From: Rhabdobacter roseus
Lineage (GTDB): Bacteria > Bacteroidota > Bacteroidia > Cytophagales > Spirosomataceae
Reading direction: 5' to 3'
Assembly: GCF_014202275.1 (NCBI RefSeq)
Contig: NZ_JACHGF010000005.1
Coordinates: 124,001 to 188,000 of the forward strand
DNA: 64,000 nt
Position numbers and translations under genes: made by a program. Below are positions 43,439 through 52,262 of this stretch, piece after piece (the stretch's first letter is position 1; each line of letters begins with the position of its first letter). The notes below the pieces were generated by a model, which was given only the letters and a program-made list of their open reading frames with translations, had not been told where the DNA came from and made no database searches.

Positions 43439-44699
43439 AGGCCGATGGTACTATTTTTCCGCGTACTTCCCCAAAACCAACCCGACTATTTTCAGTTCGG
43501 GCCCAGCCGCGCATCACCACCTCGTCGCCGTCGAGCAGGTAGGTACGTGCGGCGCCCGTAGGTAGTTGTAGGGGCTTGCGTCCGCCTTCGGTGAGCTCCA
43601 GCAGGCAGCCGTGCGCGTCCGGGCCCTCACCCCCGCTGATGGTACCCGTAGCCAGCAGGTCGCCCACCCGCAGGTTACAGCCCGTAACGGTATGGTGCGC
43701 TACTTGCTGCCGGATGTTCCAGTACAGGTACCTGGCGTTGGTGCGCGTCACGACGGCGGGGGTACTTTGGGAAGTGATGATTTCGACGGTTAATTGAAGA
43801 TCAAAATTGAGCGCGCCGGTGGTTTGCAGGTAGGGCAGCGGCGCTGGATCTTGCACCGGACCGGGTACCCGAAACGGCTCCAACGCCGCCAGCGGTACCA
43901 CCCAGGGTGAAATAGACGAAGCAAAATTCTTACTCAGGAACGGCCCCAACGGCTGGTACTCCCAACGCTGAATATCCCGCGCCGACCAGTCGTTGAAAAG
44001 TACCAATCCAAAGATATAATTCTCCGCTTCGGCAGCGGGTACAGGTACCCCCAGCCGTGATTCTTTACCAATAATAAAGCCCAGCTCCAGCTCAAAATCC
44101 AGCGCCTGGGTAGGTTCAAAAACCGGGACAGTCGCCTCTCCGGAAAGTACCTGTCCCCACGGCCGCCGGATCGGAGTACCCGAAACCACGATGGACGAAG
44201 CCCGCCCGTGGTAGGCCACTGGCAGGTACTTCCAGTTGGGCAGCAGCGGGTTGTCGGGCCGGAAGAGCTTGCCCACGTTGGTGGCGTGCTCCTGGCTGGA
44301 ATAAAAATCGGTGTAGTCACCGATCTGGACGGGTAAGTGTAGCGTAGCCGCCGCTTGCTCCACAAGTACCTCCTCGGCCCCGGCGCGCAGGCCCGCCTCG
44401 GGCTCAGTGAGCAGTTGGCGCAGCCGCTGGCGGAGGGCCTGATGCGCCGCCGCGCCCAGGGCGATGAAAGCATTGAGGGTAATTTGCCGAAAAACCAGCT
44501 TCGCTTCGGCGTAGCGGGCCTCCCAGTCGTGAAAAAGGCCGAGCCGGGCGGCTTCGGCCAAGTCGATGATCCACGTCCCGATGGCCACCCCGACCCGCTT
44601 TTCTTCCGAAGCCGCCGTACTAAAAATCCCGTACGGTAGGTTTTGGAAGGAAAAATCGGAGTCGGCCGGGATTGCCAGCCAGGAAGTGGCTTGGGTCAT
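43425..44699 (-). CDS. fahA: Fumarylacetoacetase
   Basis: This 424-residue hydrolase catalyses the last step of tyrosine degradation, fumarylacetoacetate to fumarate plus acetoacetate. The N-terminal SH3-like domain (SDFSFQNLPYGIFSTAASEE; RVGVAIGTWIIDLAE) is followed by the FAH domain: DYTDFYSSQEHATNVGKLFR with the metal Asp and catalytic His, PVAYHGRASSIVVSGTPI, FELELGFIIGKESRLG with metal Glu residues, FNDWSARDIQRWEYQPLGPF with metal Asp, and TGTISGGEGPDAHGCLLELT. Length is normal. It overlaps the MarR gene upstream by 4 nt and the flavin reductase downstream by 14 nt. Confidence 0.95.
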   Translation of the reverse strand: MTQATSWLAIPADSDFSFQNLPYGIFSTAASEEKRVGVAIGTWIIDLAEAARLGLFHDWEARYAEAKLVFRQITLNAFIALGAAAHQALRQRLRQLLTEPEAGLRAGAEEVLVEQAAATLHLPVQIGDYTDFYSSQEHATNVGKLFRPDNPLLPNWKYLPVAYHGRASSIVVSGTPIRRPWGQVLSGEATVPVFEPTQALDFELELGFIIGKESRLGVPVPAAEAENYIFGLVLFNDWSARDIQRWEYQPLGPFLSKNFASSISPWVVPLAALEPFRVPGPVQDPAPLPYLQTTGALNFDLQLTVEIITSQSTPAVVTRTNARYLYWNIRQQVAHHTVTGCNLRVGDLLATGTISGGEGPDAHGCLLELTEGGRKPLQLPTGAARTYLLDGDEVVMRGWARTENSRVGFGEVRGKIVPSAYENP

Positions 44700-45139
44700 T
44701 CTTTGTCGCTAAAATTATTGTAGATCGAATCCATGAGGCGTACAAACTGCTGGTAGTCGGCCTCGCTGAGGTCCCCCCAGCCGATTCGCCGGATCTCGGC
44801 CACGATCGGGAAGGCCTTTGTATAGGTACTTTCGCCTTTGGCCGTCAGGAAAAGATTGAACTTGCGGCGGTCTCCGGCGGCCATGCGGCGCTCCACCAGT
44901 CCTTTTTTCTCCAGCAGATCCACGATGCGCGTCACCGTCGGGGGGTCCTTGTAGGTCACTTCGGCCAGGGAATTTTGACTGGTACCTTCGTCGCGGGAGA
45001 TATGATCGATCAATACCCACTGGTCTACCGTCAAATCAATCCCGGCTTCATTCAGGCGCTTTTGCAAGGCATTGCGTATTTTCTTGATTGTGGTATCAAT
45101 CTTAAAAAAATAGGCGCGTTGGTCGGAATGATGCGTCAT
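44696..45139 (-). CDS. MarR-family transcriptional regulator
   Basis: This 147-residue winged-helix regulator has IKKIRNALQKRLNEAGIDLT, then VDQWVLIDHISRDEGTSQNS, LAEVTYKDPPTVTRIVDLLE (recognition helix) and KKGLVERRMAAGDRRKFNLF (wing). It sits inside the aromatic-catabolism cluster, overlapping fahA by 4 nt, so it probably senses a pathway intermediate and controls these genes. A palindrome over its own promoter (45197-45212) supports autoregulation. The ligand is unknown. Confidence 0.9.
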   Translation of the reverse strand: MTHHSDQRAYFFKIDTTIKKIRNALQKRLNEAGIDLTVDQWVLIDHISRDEGTSQNSLAEVTYKDPPTVTRIVDLLEKKGLVERRMAAGDRRKFNLFLTAKGESTYTKAFPIVAEIRRIGWGDLSEADYQQFVRLMDSIYNNFSDKE

Positions 45140-45176
45140 ATCGTTTAGCTAAAGGTTTATCTCTGTTATCCTGCTG

Positions 45177-45212
45177 CAAAGATAGTGCGCACCAACTATT
45201 AGTTTACTAATA
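45177..45212 (-). promoter_or_regulatory. marR promoter with overlapping palindromic operator
   Basis: On the minus strand a -7 box TATCTTTG occupies 45184-45177. A perfect 7-bp dyad with 2-nt centre (TATTAGT-TT-ACTAATA, 45197-45212) covers the -33 position, where no TTTG is seen. A repressor bound there would block the promoter of marR-fahA-flavin reductase. Confidence 0.45.
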
Positions 45213-45237
45213 AAATTTGATTTATTTTGAAATATAT

Positions 45238-45972
45238 TTAGTAAAATACCGACTTGCCTATCATTTCATCTAATAATTCTCCGATTTCCGGCACCGACTC
45301 ATAAAGCTGTCGGTACGAATCAATGACAAAGTAGCGTTCCTGGAAGCGGTCGATGTGGTAAGGCGTCCGTAACAAGGTAGCTACGTCGAAGTCGATTTTA
45401 GGTACTTCCGCGCTCAGGCAGTGCTGACTTTCCCCCGGCGACGACAGAATACCGCCGCCGTAAATCTTGAGGGTACCTTCTTCCCGGATCAGCCCAAACT
45501 CAACCGTATACCAGTACAGCCGCGAGAGGCATTGCAGAGCCTCCTCACTGTCGATATGCCGCAGCGCTACCCGGCTTAGATCGGCCATGAAATCACAGAA
45601 GGCCTGGTTGCTGAGCAGCGGCACGTGCCCAAAGGTATCGTGAAACATGTCGGGCTCCTCGAGGTAGTCGAGCTGCTCGGGGCTCCGCAGCCAGGTCGAG
45701 GCCGGAAACTGCCGGTGGGCCAGGAGCTCGTAAAACGCGCGGTGGGGAATCAGCCCCGGCACTACGTACACCTCCCAGCCCGTGAGCGCGCGCAGGCGGG
45801 GGTTGGTGTCTTCGTTGAAGTTTGGAATGTGATCCGCGACGAAGCCTACTTGCCCGAGGCCGTCGAGGTAGGCGCGGCTGGCAATAGCCGGTAGCTGCTC
45901 CATTTGCCGTTCAAAAAGCCGCCTCCACGTAGCGTGGTCGGCGGCAGTATAGGTGTCATACGCTTGATCCAT
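45238..45972 (-). CDS. phhA: Phenylalanine 4-monooxygenase
   Basis: This 244-residue iron- and pterin-dependent hydroxylase converts phenylalanine to tyrosine. The monomeric bacterial form lacks the regulatory ACT domain of animals. Key blocks are YTAADHATWRRLFERQ at the start, VPGLIPHRAFYELLAHRQFP, PEQLDYLEEPDMFHDTFGHV (the two iron His) and LYWYTVEFGLIREEGTLKIY (iron Glu). GGGILSSPGESQH forms the active-site rim. It lies 60 nt after hppD on the same strand, so hmgA-hppD-phhA can be one transcript. The tetrahydropterin-recycling dehydratase (PhhB/PCD) is not in the window. Confidence 0.95.
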   Translation of the reverse strand: MDQAYDTYTAADHATWRRLFERQMEQLPAIASRAYLDGLGQVGFVADHIPNFNEDTNPRLRALTGWEVYVVPGLIPHRAFYELLAHRQFPASTWLRSPEQLDYLEEPDMFHDTFGHVPLLSNQAFCDFMADLSRVALRHIDSEEALQCLSRLYWYTVEFGLIREEGTLKIYGGGILSSPGESQHCLSAEVPKIDFDVATLLRTPYHIDRFQERYFVIDSYRQLYESVPEIGELLDEMIGKSVFY

Positions 45973-46032
45973 GGCTTAAATCTGTTTTTTGAAAGTACCC
46001 TTGACCCTCTGCCCCTAACCCTATGCCCCCTG

Positions 46033-47163
46033 CTATAAAGTACCCCGCCGCGCCTGCTCCCGCTCGATGGCCTCAAAAAGTGCCTTGAAATTTCCTTTGC
46101 CGAACGACTTCGCCCCTTTGCGCTGGATTATCTCGAAAAATAACGTGGGACGGGGCATGATGGGTTTGGTAAAAATCTGTAGCAAGTACCCTTCCTCGTC
46201 GCGGTCCACCAGAATACCCAGCCGACTTAGCTCCGCCATTTCTTCGTCGATGGTACCTACCCGTTGTTGCAGGTCCAGGTAGTAGGCCGCAGGTACCTGC
46301 AAAAACTCCACGCCCCGGCTGCGCAGGGCTTCAACGGTCGCGATGATGTCGTCGGTAGCGACGGCGATGTGCTGTACGCCCGGCCCGCCGTAGAAGTCGA
46401 GGTACTCTTCGACCTGCGATTTTTTGCGGCCTTCGGCGGGCTCGTTGATCGGGAACTTGATGCGCCCGTTGCCATTGCTCATGACCTTGCTCATGAGCGC
46501 GGTGTAGTCGGTAGAAATGTCTTTGTCGTCAAAGGAAACCAACTGCTGGAAGCCCATCACCTCGGCGTAGAAGCGCACCCACTCGTTCATTTCGTTCCAG
46601 CCCACGTTGCCCACCAGATGGTCGACGTACCTCAGGCCCACGGCTTCGGGGCGGTAGGTAGGCTCCCAGGGTACATAGCCCGGCAGGAAAGTACCCTGGT
46701 AGTTTTTGCGCTCCACGAACAGATGCACCGTATCGCCGTAGGTGAATATGCCGGACTGAACTACCTGACCGTGCTCGTCCTGCTCGGTGGTCGGTTGCAG
46801 AAAAGGCCGCGCGCCGCGCCGTACGGTTTCTTCGTAAGCGTGGGTAGCGTCGTCCACCCAGAGCGCAATGACGCGTACGCCGTCGCCGTGGCGGTCGAGG
46901 TGCAAACCGATGGTGGTACCTCCTATCAGCGGCGAGGTCAATATCAGCCGGATCTTGCCCTGCACCAGCACGTACGACTCGCGGTCGCGCTGGCCGGTCT
47001 CGAGGCCCGCGTGCGCCAGCGGCTGAAAGCCGAAGGCCGTCTGGAAGTAGTGCGCCGCCTGGAGGGCGTTGCCTACGTAGAGCTCCAGGTAGTCGGTACC
47101 ATTGATGGGTAAAAAATCCACCTCATCGGGTACCTGAACGTCTTTTATTTCCAATGCTTCCAT
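46033..47163 (-). CDS. hppD: 4-hydroxyphenylpyruvate dioxygenase
   Basis: This 376-residue Fe(II) enzyme forms homogentisate from 4-hydroxyphenylpyruvate. Two vicinal-oxygen-chelate domains are seen: FLPINGTDYLELYVGNALQA (N-terminal, non-catalytic) and LRYVDHLVGNVGWNEMNEWV (first iron His), FYGGPGVQHIAVATDDIIAT (second His), and TLFFEIIQRKGAKSFGKGNF (iron Glu and the conserved C-terminal helix). Length and order are standard. Located between hmgA and phhA with gaps of about 60 nt, all on the minus strand. Confidence 0.95.
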   Translation of the reverse strand: MEALEIKDVQVPDEVDFLPINGTDYLELYVGNALQAAHYFQTAFGFQPLAHAGLETGQRDRESYVLVQGKIRLILTSPLIGGTTIGLHLDRHGDGVRVIALWVDDATHAYEETVRRGARPFLQPTTEQDEHGQVVQSGIFTYGDTVHLFVERKNYQGTFLPGYVPWEPTYRPEAVGLRYVDHLVGNVGWNEMNEWVRFYAEVMGFQQLVSFDDKDISTDYTALMSKVMSNGNGRIKFPINEPAEGRKKSQVEEYLDFYGGPGVQHIAVATDDIIATVEALRSRGVEFLQVPAAYYLDLQQRVGTIDEEMAELSRLGILVDRDEEGYLLQIFTKPIMPRPTLFFEIIQRKGAKSFGKGNFKALFEAIEREQARRGTL

Positions 47164-47219
47164 GTTACTTTCTTTATTTTGTTGATGAATTGAAGTACCT
47201 TATTCTGAATGGTTTTACG

Positions 47220-48377
47220 CTATTCCAGCCAGCTCGCAAAGTACCGGCCGTCGTCGAGCGCCAGGGCGGCCTCGGTGAGCATGAGCGGCCGGAAAGTATC
47301 CACCATCACGGCCAGCTCGTGCGTTTCGGTTTTGCCGATGCTGCGCTCGTAGGCTCCCGGATGCGGCCCGTGCGGAATCCCGCCCGGATGCAGCGTGATG
47401 TGCCCCGGCGCTACGTCGTTGCGGCTCATGAAGTCGCCATCGACGTAGTAAAGTACCTCGTCGGAGTCGATGTTGCTGTGGTTGTAAGGGGCCGGAATGG
47501 CCTTGGGGTGGTAGTCGTAGAGCCGCGGACAAAACGAACACACCACGAAGGCGTCGGTCTGGAAGGTTTGGTGTACGGGCGGCGGCTGGTGAATGCGCCC
47601 CGTGATGGGTTCAAAATCGTGGATCGAAAAGCCCCAGGGATAGTTGTAGCCGTCCCAGCCCACAACATCGAACGGGTGGTAGGCGTAGACGAGCTCGTGG
47701 AGCATCCCTTGCTTTTTGATCTTGATGAGAAAATCGCCCGCTTCGTCGTGCGTCTCCAGGTAGTGGGGTAGTTTGTAATCCCGCTCGCTCATGGGCGCGT
47801 GCTCCAGCAGCTGTCCGAAGTGGTTGCGGTAACGCTTGGGCGTGTAAAGGGGCGTGTGCGATTCGAGGTAAAAAAGGCGGTTGTCGGGCGTATCAAATTC
47901 GATCTGGTAAATCATGCCGCGCGGAATGACGAGGTAGTCGCCGTACACAAACGGCAACGTACCCAGCAGCGTACGCAGCCGCCCCGAGCCCCGGTGGACA
48001 AACAGCAGCTCGTCGGCATCGGCATTTTTGTAAAAGTACCCCGTCAGCGAACGCTGCGGTGCCGCCAGGCCGATGGTGACGTCGCGGTTGAGCAGCAGAG
48101 GTACCCGGCTTTGGAGGTAGTCTTCGGCCGGGGCCAGCTCAAAGCCTTTCAGCTTGCGCATGGTAAGGTTGTGTTCCACCGCGACACGCGGCCGTACGTC
48201 CAGCGGCGGCCCTACCGACTTCACCTGCGTGGGCCGGTGAATGTGGTACAGCAGCGACGACATGCCGTCGAAGCCAATCGTACCAAATACCTGCTCCTGG
48301 TACAGCCCGCCGTCGGGCTTCTCAAACTGCGTGTGGCGCTTGTGGGGGATCGTCCCCTGTCGGTGGTAGATGGGCAT
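47220..48377 (-). CDS. hmgA: Homogentisate 1,2-dioxygenase
   Basis: This 385-residue cupin-fold Fe(II) ring-cleaving enzyme converts homogentisate to maleylacetoacetate. Features are MPIYHRQGTIPHKRHTQFEK at the start, the central barrel RGMIYQIEFDTPDNRLFYLE, the metal-binding HPGGIPHGPHPGAYERSIGK block (His and Glu ligands), and THELAVMVDTFRPLMLTEAA near the end. It is the first gene of the aromatic cluster. Upstream at 48423-48439 is an ATTGTT/AACAAT dyad that may bind the MarR regulator. Confidence 0.93.
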   Translation of the reverse strand: MPIYHRQGTIPHKRHTQFEKPDGGLYQEQVFGTIGFDGMSSLLYHIHRPTQVKSVGPPLDVRPRVAVEHNLTMRKLKGFELAPAEDYLQSRVPLLLNRDVTIGLAAPQRSLTGYFYKNADADELLFVHRGSGRLRTLLGTLPFVYGDYLVIPRGMIYQIEFDTPDNRLFYLESHTPLYTPKRYRNHFGQLLEHAPMSERDYKLPHYLETHDEAGDFLIKIKKQGMLHELVYAYHPFDVVGWDGYNYPWGFSIHDFEPITGRIHQPPPVHQTFQTDAFVVCSFCPRLYDYHPKAIPAPYNHSNIDSDEVLYYVDGDFMSRNDVAPGHITLHPGGIPHGPHPGAYERSIGKTETHELAVMVDTFRPLMLTEAALALDDGRYFASWLE

Positions 48378-48422
48378 AGCGCGTATGGTTTAACGGCAAA
48401 CTCAAGTCAAAGCAAAACAACT

Positions 48423-48439
48423 ATTGTTTAGGCAACAAT
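48423..48439 (-). promoter_or_regulatory. Possible operator upstream of hmgA
   Basis: ATTGTT (48423-48428) and AACAAT (48434-48439) form a 6-bp dyad with 5-nt spacer, 46 nt before the hmgA start. It lies among other TTG/CAA repeats in an AT-rich stretch. It differs from the palindrome before marR, so a shared regulator is not assured. Confidence 0.3.
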
Positions 48440-48550
48440 TATACAAACAAACTACCCATTAAGTCAAATTGTTTGAACTATTTTTATTTTAAATAAGAGG
48501 AAAGGGAGGGGAAAGAGGTACCTAAGATACCCGAGCGCAGGAATAAAGCC

Positions 48551-48590
48551 CAAAACGCCCAGCGGACAATTTTATTCGCTGGGCGTTTTG
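48551..48590. terminator. Bidirectional-looking terminator downstream of ppc
   Basis: Perfect 14-bp inverted repeat, arms 48551-48564 and 48577-48590 (CAAAACGCCCAGCG with its complement), loop 12 nt, ending in TTTTG on both strands. Placed in the 342-nt spacer between hmgA and ppc. Confidence 0.75.
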
Positions 48591-48618
48591 GATGAATTTT
48601 CAGGGATTAGCCTCTGTA

Positions 48619-48675
48619 GTTCGCGTTGCAAACGCAAACTAACGTACTGGGCTGGTTCGCGTTTGCAACGCGAAC
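48619..48675. repeat. REP-like long inverted repeat
   Basis: Arms 48619-48639 and 48655-48675 match as inverted repeats at 20 of 21 positions with a 15-nt loop (TAACGTACTGGGCTG). Each arm is itself almost palindromic around GTTGCAAAC or GTTTGCAAC. Such nested extragenic palindromes resemble REP elements. No second copy is in this window. Confidence 0.5.
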
Positions 48676-48719
48676 CCTCTACCGCTTATCTCTTCAAAGT
48701 ACCTGAAGGTACTTTGCCT

Positions 48720-51305
48720 TTAAGCCGAATTCCGGGCGGCGTTGATAATCCCGAACATGGCCCGCATCACGAGCTTGTTGTACATCTCTACGTCGACAGG
48801 TAGGGTTTTGGGATCTTCGGCCAGCATCTGCAGGGCGTACTGCTGGATGGTGATCAGCGGCAGCACGATCCGCTCCCGAATCCGGATCGACTCCTTGGAT
48901 ACGTTGTTGTTGCTGAGCAGCTCGCCCTGGCCCGATACGTCGAGCAGGAGCTGGGTGGTAAGCTGAAACTCATCGTACATTTTTTCCCAAAACTCCTTGT
49001 ACTCTTTCTCCTCACGCAGGTAGGCGGTGGCCGGAAAAAAGGCTTTGGAAAGCGACTGCATCGAATTTTCGATGAGCGTGCGGAAAAAGAGCGATTTCTG
49101 GTACAGCTTCCGTACTTCCTCCTGCTTGCCGCGCTCGCTCAGCTCTTTGATGGCACTCCCAAAACCGTAAAAGCCCGGTACATTTTGTTTCATCTGTGCC
49201 CAGGACCCCACAAACGGAATGGCCCGCAGGTCCTCAAATTTTAGTCCTTCGTCGTCGTTGCCGCGCTTGGTGGGGCGGCTCCCGATGTTGGTTTGGCCGT
49301 AGAAGCGGAGCGGCGTTTTTTTGTCAAGGTACTTGACAAACATCGGGTGGTTCTTCAGGTCCAGGTAGGCCTGGTAGGCTACTCCCGCCAGCTCTTCCAG
49401 CAGGGCTTTGTCGGCCTCATTGAGCTGCTCGTCTTTGCGGCCCGTGCTGAAGAGGTAGTTTTCCAACCCGGCGGAAAACAAGCGCTCGAGGTTGTACTCG
49501 GCCGTTGACACCGTGCCGTAGTTGGAGCTGATGGTTTGCCCCTGTACGGTGAGTTGAATCTCTTTATCCTCAATGTCTTTGCCCAGCGAGGCGTAGAAAT
49601 TCTGATTGTTGCCACCACCGCGCGCGGGCGGCCCCCCCCGGCCGTCGAAGAAGGTTACTTTGATATCAAACTCGCGGGAGATCTTGGTCAACTCCTCCTT
49701 AGCCGTATAGATAGACCAGTTGGCGCGCAGGTACCCCCCATCTTTGGTGCCATCCGAAAAGCCCACCATGATGGTTTGGTGGTTGTCGCGCTGGGCCAGG
49801 TGCGCGCGGTAGTAGTCGTTTTCGTAGAGCGTACGCATGACGGTGGCGGCATTCGCCAGGTCATCTACGGTTTCGAAGAGCGGCACGATGTCCAGCGCCA
49901 GGTACCCTTTTTCGTCCGCAATGAGGTTTTTGGCCAGCGCTACCACCGCCATTACGTCCAGCGCCCGCGTAGAATTACTGATGACGTACCGATGCGCTCC
50001 GGCTTCGCCGTTGAGCGACTGGATGGTCCGGATGGCCCGGATCGAGCCCAGAATATCCTTGGTCGTCTCGTCGTCGTAGTCGTCGTCGCGCAGCGGGATG
50101 TCCAGCGAGAGCAGCAGGTCGATCTTTTTCGCTTCGTCCCAGCCTTCGTAATCGCTGTACTTCAGGAGCGGGATTTTTTTCTCCAGGCGCGTCAGGATGT
50201 CTTTCCAGGCTTTGGTATGCTTCCGGCTGTCCTGCCGTACGTCCAGGCTGGCAAAGAAAAAGCCAAATAGTTTTAGTTTCAGGATAAATTCATCCAGCAA
50301 TTCCACAAAGAGCCCCTGGTGCTTATCCACCAGTACCTGGCGCGCCTCGAGCAGCTCCTGGGTGAGCTCGTCTACGTGGGAGTACCCCTCCTCAAAGGGG
50401 CCGAAAATGGTGCTGTTCATTTTTCGCTCCGCGCGGGCCACGGTATCCTCCACGCCCTTGAAGGTCAGGCGGCGTTTCAGGTTACGGAGGTCGCGGTAGT
50501 AGGCGCGCAGCAGCGAGTCACGCAGCCGGGCCGCTACTTTAAGGGTAGTTTGGGCGTTAACGAAAGGATTCCCGTCGCGATCGCCGCCCGGCCAGAAGCC
50601 CAGCCGAAACACCTGCGGGTAAGGCCACTCGTGGGCTGACAGCTTGAGGTTCTGGATGAGCTTGAGCAGAATCGACGGAATGGCCTCGTAAAAGACATTC
50701 TCCAGAAACCAAACCAGGCTTAGGGCTTCGTCGTAAGGCGTAGGCTTGGTGTGGTTGATGAAGGCCGTTTTGCCCAGCTGCAGCAACAGCTGATTGACGG
50801 CCGTAAAATCATTTTCGCGGATGGCCGCCTCCAGGTCGTTGATGATCCCAAGTACCTTGCCGGGATAAAACTGCGTGGGGTGGGCCGTCAAGACAATCCG
50901 AACGCTGAAGTCTTTGAGCTTGGCCAGCATCTTCTTCCGCAGGGCGTCGCTATCGAGGCGGTCCATGAGGTAGGTCACCGAGCCTTTGCCGTTCATCTCG
51001 TGGGTACTGTCAAAGGCGGCGTCTTCCACCGAATCAAAAAGGACCACCTGCCGCTCGATGTACTGAATGAAGGCAAACAGCAAATCTACGCGCTCTTTGG
51101 GCGTGGCGCTTTCCAGGTGTTCGCTAAAAAAATGCTCGATGATGTCGCGGGGCGACTTGCCGGCCTGAAATCCTTCCTCGCTCCGCTGGGTAAGCAGCGG
51201 CAGCAGGGAGCCCGTCTGGAAAATACCCCGATAGGGCAAACTCAGGAAAAGGCTATTAAAAATATTGTACTTCGTAACGACAGCATTCTGGAAAACGTGG
51301 TTCAT
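48720..51305 (-). CDS. ppc: Phosphoenolpyruvate carboxylase
   Basis: This 861-residue enzyme adds bicarbonate to PEP to form oxaloacetate. Motifs are IVLTAHPTQFYPGKVLGIIN (catalytic His; the usual Glu after TAHPT is Gln, which I believe is a Bacteroidota-type variant), VFRLGFWPGGDRDGNPFVNA, VGFSDGTKDGGYLRANWSIY, TFFDGRGGPPARGGGNNQNF (substrate loop) and RAIPFVGSWAQMKQNVPGFY. The C-terminus ends NAARNSA rather than the common NTG. A possible minus-strand -7 box TATCTTTG (51357-51350) lies 45 nt before the start. It supplies oxaloacetate for the TCA cycle. Confidence 0.93.
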   Translation of the reverse strand: MNHVFQNAVVTKYNIFNSLFLSLPYRGIFQTGSLLPLLTQRSEEGFQAGKSPRDIIEHFFSEHLESATPKERVDLLFAFIQYIERQVVLFDSVEDAAFDSTHEMNGKGSVTYLMDRLDSDALRKKMLAKLKDFSVRIVLTAHPTQFYPGKVLGIINDLEAAIRENDFTAVNQLLLQLGKTAFINHTKPTPYDEALSLVWFLENVFYEAIPSILLKLIQNLKLSAHEWPYPQVFRLGFWPGGDRDGNPFVNAQTTLKVAARLRDSLLRAYYRDLRNLKRRLTFKGVEDTVARAERKMNSTIFGPFEEGYSHVDELTQELLEARQVLVDKHQGLFVELLDEFILKLKLFGFFFASLDVRQDSRKHTKAWKDILTRLEKKIPLLKYSDYEGWDEAKKIDLLLSLDIPLRDDDYDDETTKDILGSIRAIRTIQSLNGEAGAHRYVISNSTRALDVMAVVALAKNLIADEKGYLALDIVPLFETVDDLANAATVMRTLYENDYYRAHLAQRDNHQTIMVGFSDGTKDGGYLRANWSIYTAKEELTKISREFDIKVTFFDGRGGPPARGGGNNQNFYASLGKDIEDKEIQLTVQGQTISSNYGTVSTAEYNLERLFSAGLENYLFSTGRKDEQLNEADKALLEELAGVAYQAYLDLKNHPMFVKYLDKKTPLRFYGQTNIGSRPTKRGNDDEGLKFEDLRAIPFVGSWAQMKQNVPGFYGFGSAIKELSERGKQEEVRKLYQKSLFFRTLIENSMQSLSKAFFPATAYLREEKEYKEFWEKMYDEFQLTTQLLLDVSGQGELLSNNNVSKESIRIRERIVLPLITIQQYALQMLAEDPKTLPVDVEMYNKLVMRAMFGIINAARNSA

Positions 51306-51374
51306 ACCGAGTGGAGCAGAATTATATTTTGAATCCTATTTCTCGGCCACAAAGATACCCCAAAATAATTGGTT

Positions 51375-52247
51375 TCAGGCTTTGGGATGGGCTTGCTGGT
51401 GGGATTTTTTCAACTTTTCAATGGAGTTGTGGGTATAAATTTGCGTAGCGGCCAGGTTGGCGTGGCCCAGTAGTTCTTTGATGGCGTTCAGGTCGGCTCC
51501 GCGGTTGAGCAGGTGCGTGGCGTACGTGTGGCGCAGCACGTGGGGGCTCTTCTGTTGCAGGGTGGTGACGGCCGAGAGGTACTTTTTGACCGTGCGCTGC
51601 ACAAAGACCGGGTAGGTCGCTTTGCCGCTGTCGGTGAGCAGCAGCGCCGGGGTACTTTCATCGGGCACGCGCTCGGGCAGGTACCTTTCCAGCAGCCGGG
51701 CCAGGCTCGGACTGATGGGGATCAGCCGTTGCTTGGCCCGCTTGCCCATCACCCGGATCAGTCGGCTTTCGGTGTCTACCTGACCTACCTCCAGCCCGAT
51801 GAGCTCCGACAACCGCATGCCGGTGCCGTACAGCAGCTCCAGCAGCAGGCGGTCGCGCAGGCCCGCGAAGCCTTCCGGAAAAGGTACTTCCTCAAAGAGT
51901 AGCGTCATGGCTTTCTCTTCCACGAAGGCAGGTAGTTTGCGCCGCGTTTTAAGCGAGCTGAGGCCCTGTGTCGGGTCTTTCAGGATGTGACTTTTCCGGC
52001 GCAGGTACTTGTAGTAGGAGCGCAGCGTGGCCATTTTGCGGTTTACCGAGGTCGGGTTAAGACCTTCCTCCACCAGGCTCACGATCCAGGAACGGAGCAT
52101 GGGCGGCGTGACGGTTTCGGGCGTGGCAAGTTCGTACTGGAAAAGCAGGTACTTGGCCAGTTGGTCGAGGTCGAGGCGGTAGGCCGTCAGAGTATGGTCG
52201 CTGACGCGCTTCTCGTAGCGCAGGTGTTCCAGAAACGATTCTATCAT
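51375..52247 (-). CDS. Tyrosine recombinase XerC/XerD
   Basis: This recombinase has about 290 residues, started at MIESFLEHLRYEKRVSDHTL. N-terminal SAM-like DNA-binding domain (LDLDQLAKYLLFQYELATPE), then the catalytic domain with GTGMRLSELIGLEVGQVDTE (first Arg), GKRAKQRLIPISPSLARLL (Lys region), and HVLRHTYATHLLNRGADLNA followed by GHANLAATQIYTHN (His-x-x-Arg, His, Tyr nucleophile). Length and residues fit a chromosomal-dimer-resolution Xer enzyme rather than a phage integrase. It lies after the S21 gene, a common Bacteroidota arrangement. Sequence alone does not separate XerC from XerD here. Confidence 0.9.
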   Translation of the reverse strand: MIESFLEHLRYEKRVSDHTLTAYRLDLDQLAKYLLFQYELATPETVTPPMLRSWIVSLVEEGLNPTSVNRKMATLRSYYKYLRRKSHILKDPTQGLSSLKTRRKLPAFVEEKAMTLLFEEVPFPEGFAGLRDRLLLELLYGTGMRLSELIGLEVGQVDTESRLIRVMGKRAKQRLIPISPSLARLLERYLPERVPDESTPALLLTDSGKATYPVFVQRTVKKYLSAVTTLQQKSPHVLRHTYATHLLNRGADLNAIKELLGHANLAATQIYTHNSIEKLKKSHQQAHPKA

Positions 52248-52262
52248 GGCCCCAACGTACAA

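Noticed and set aside
46264-47112. Plus-strand open frame of 282 codons
   Set aside because: Antisense shadow of the 4-hydroxyphenylpyruvate dioxygenase gene.
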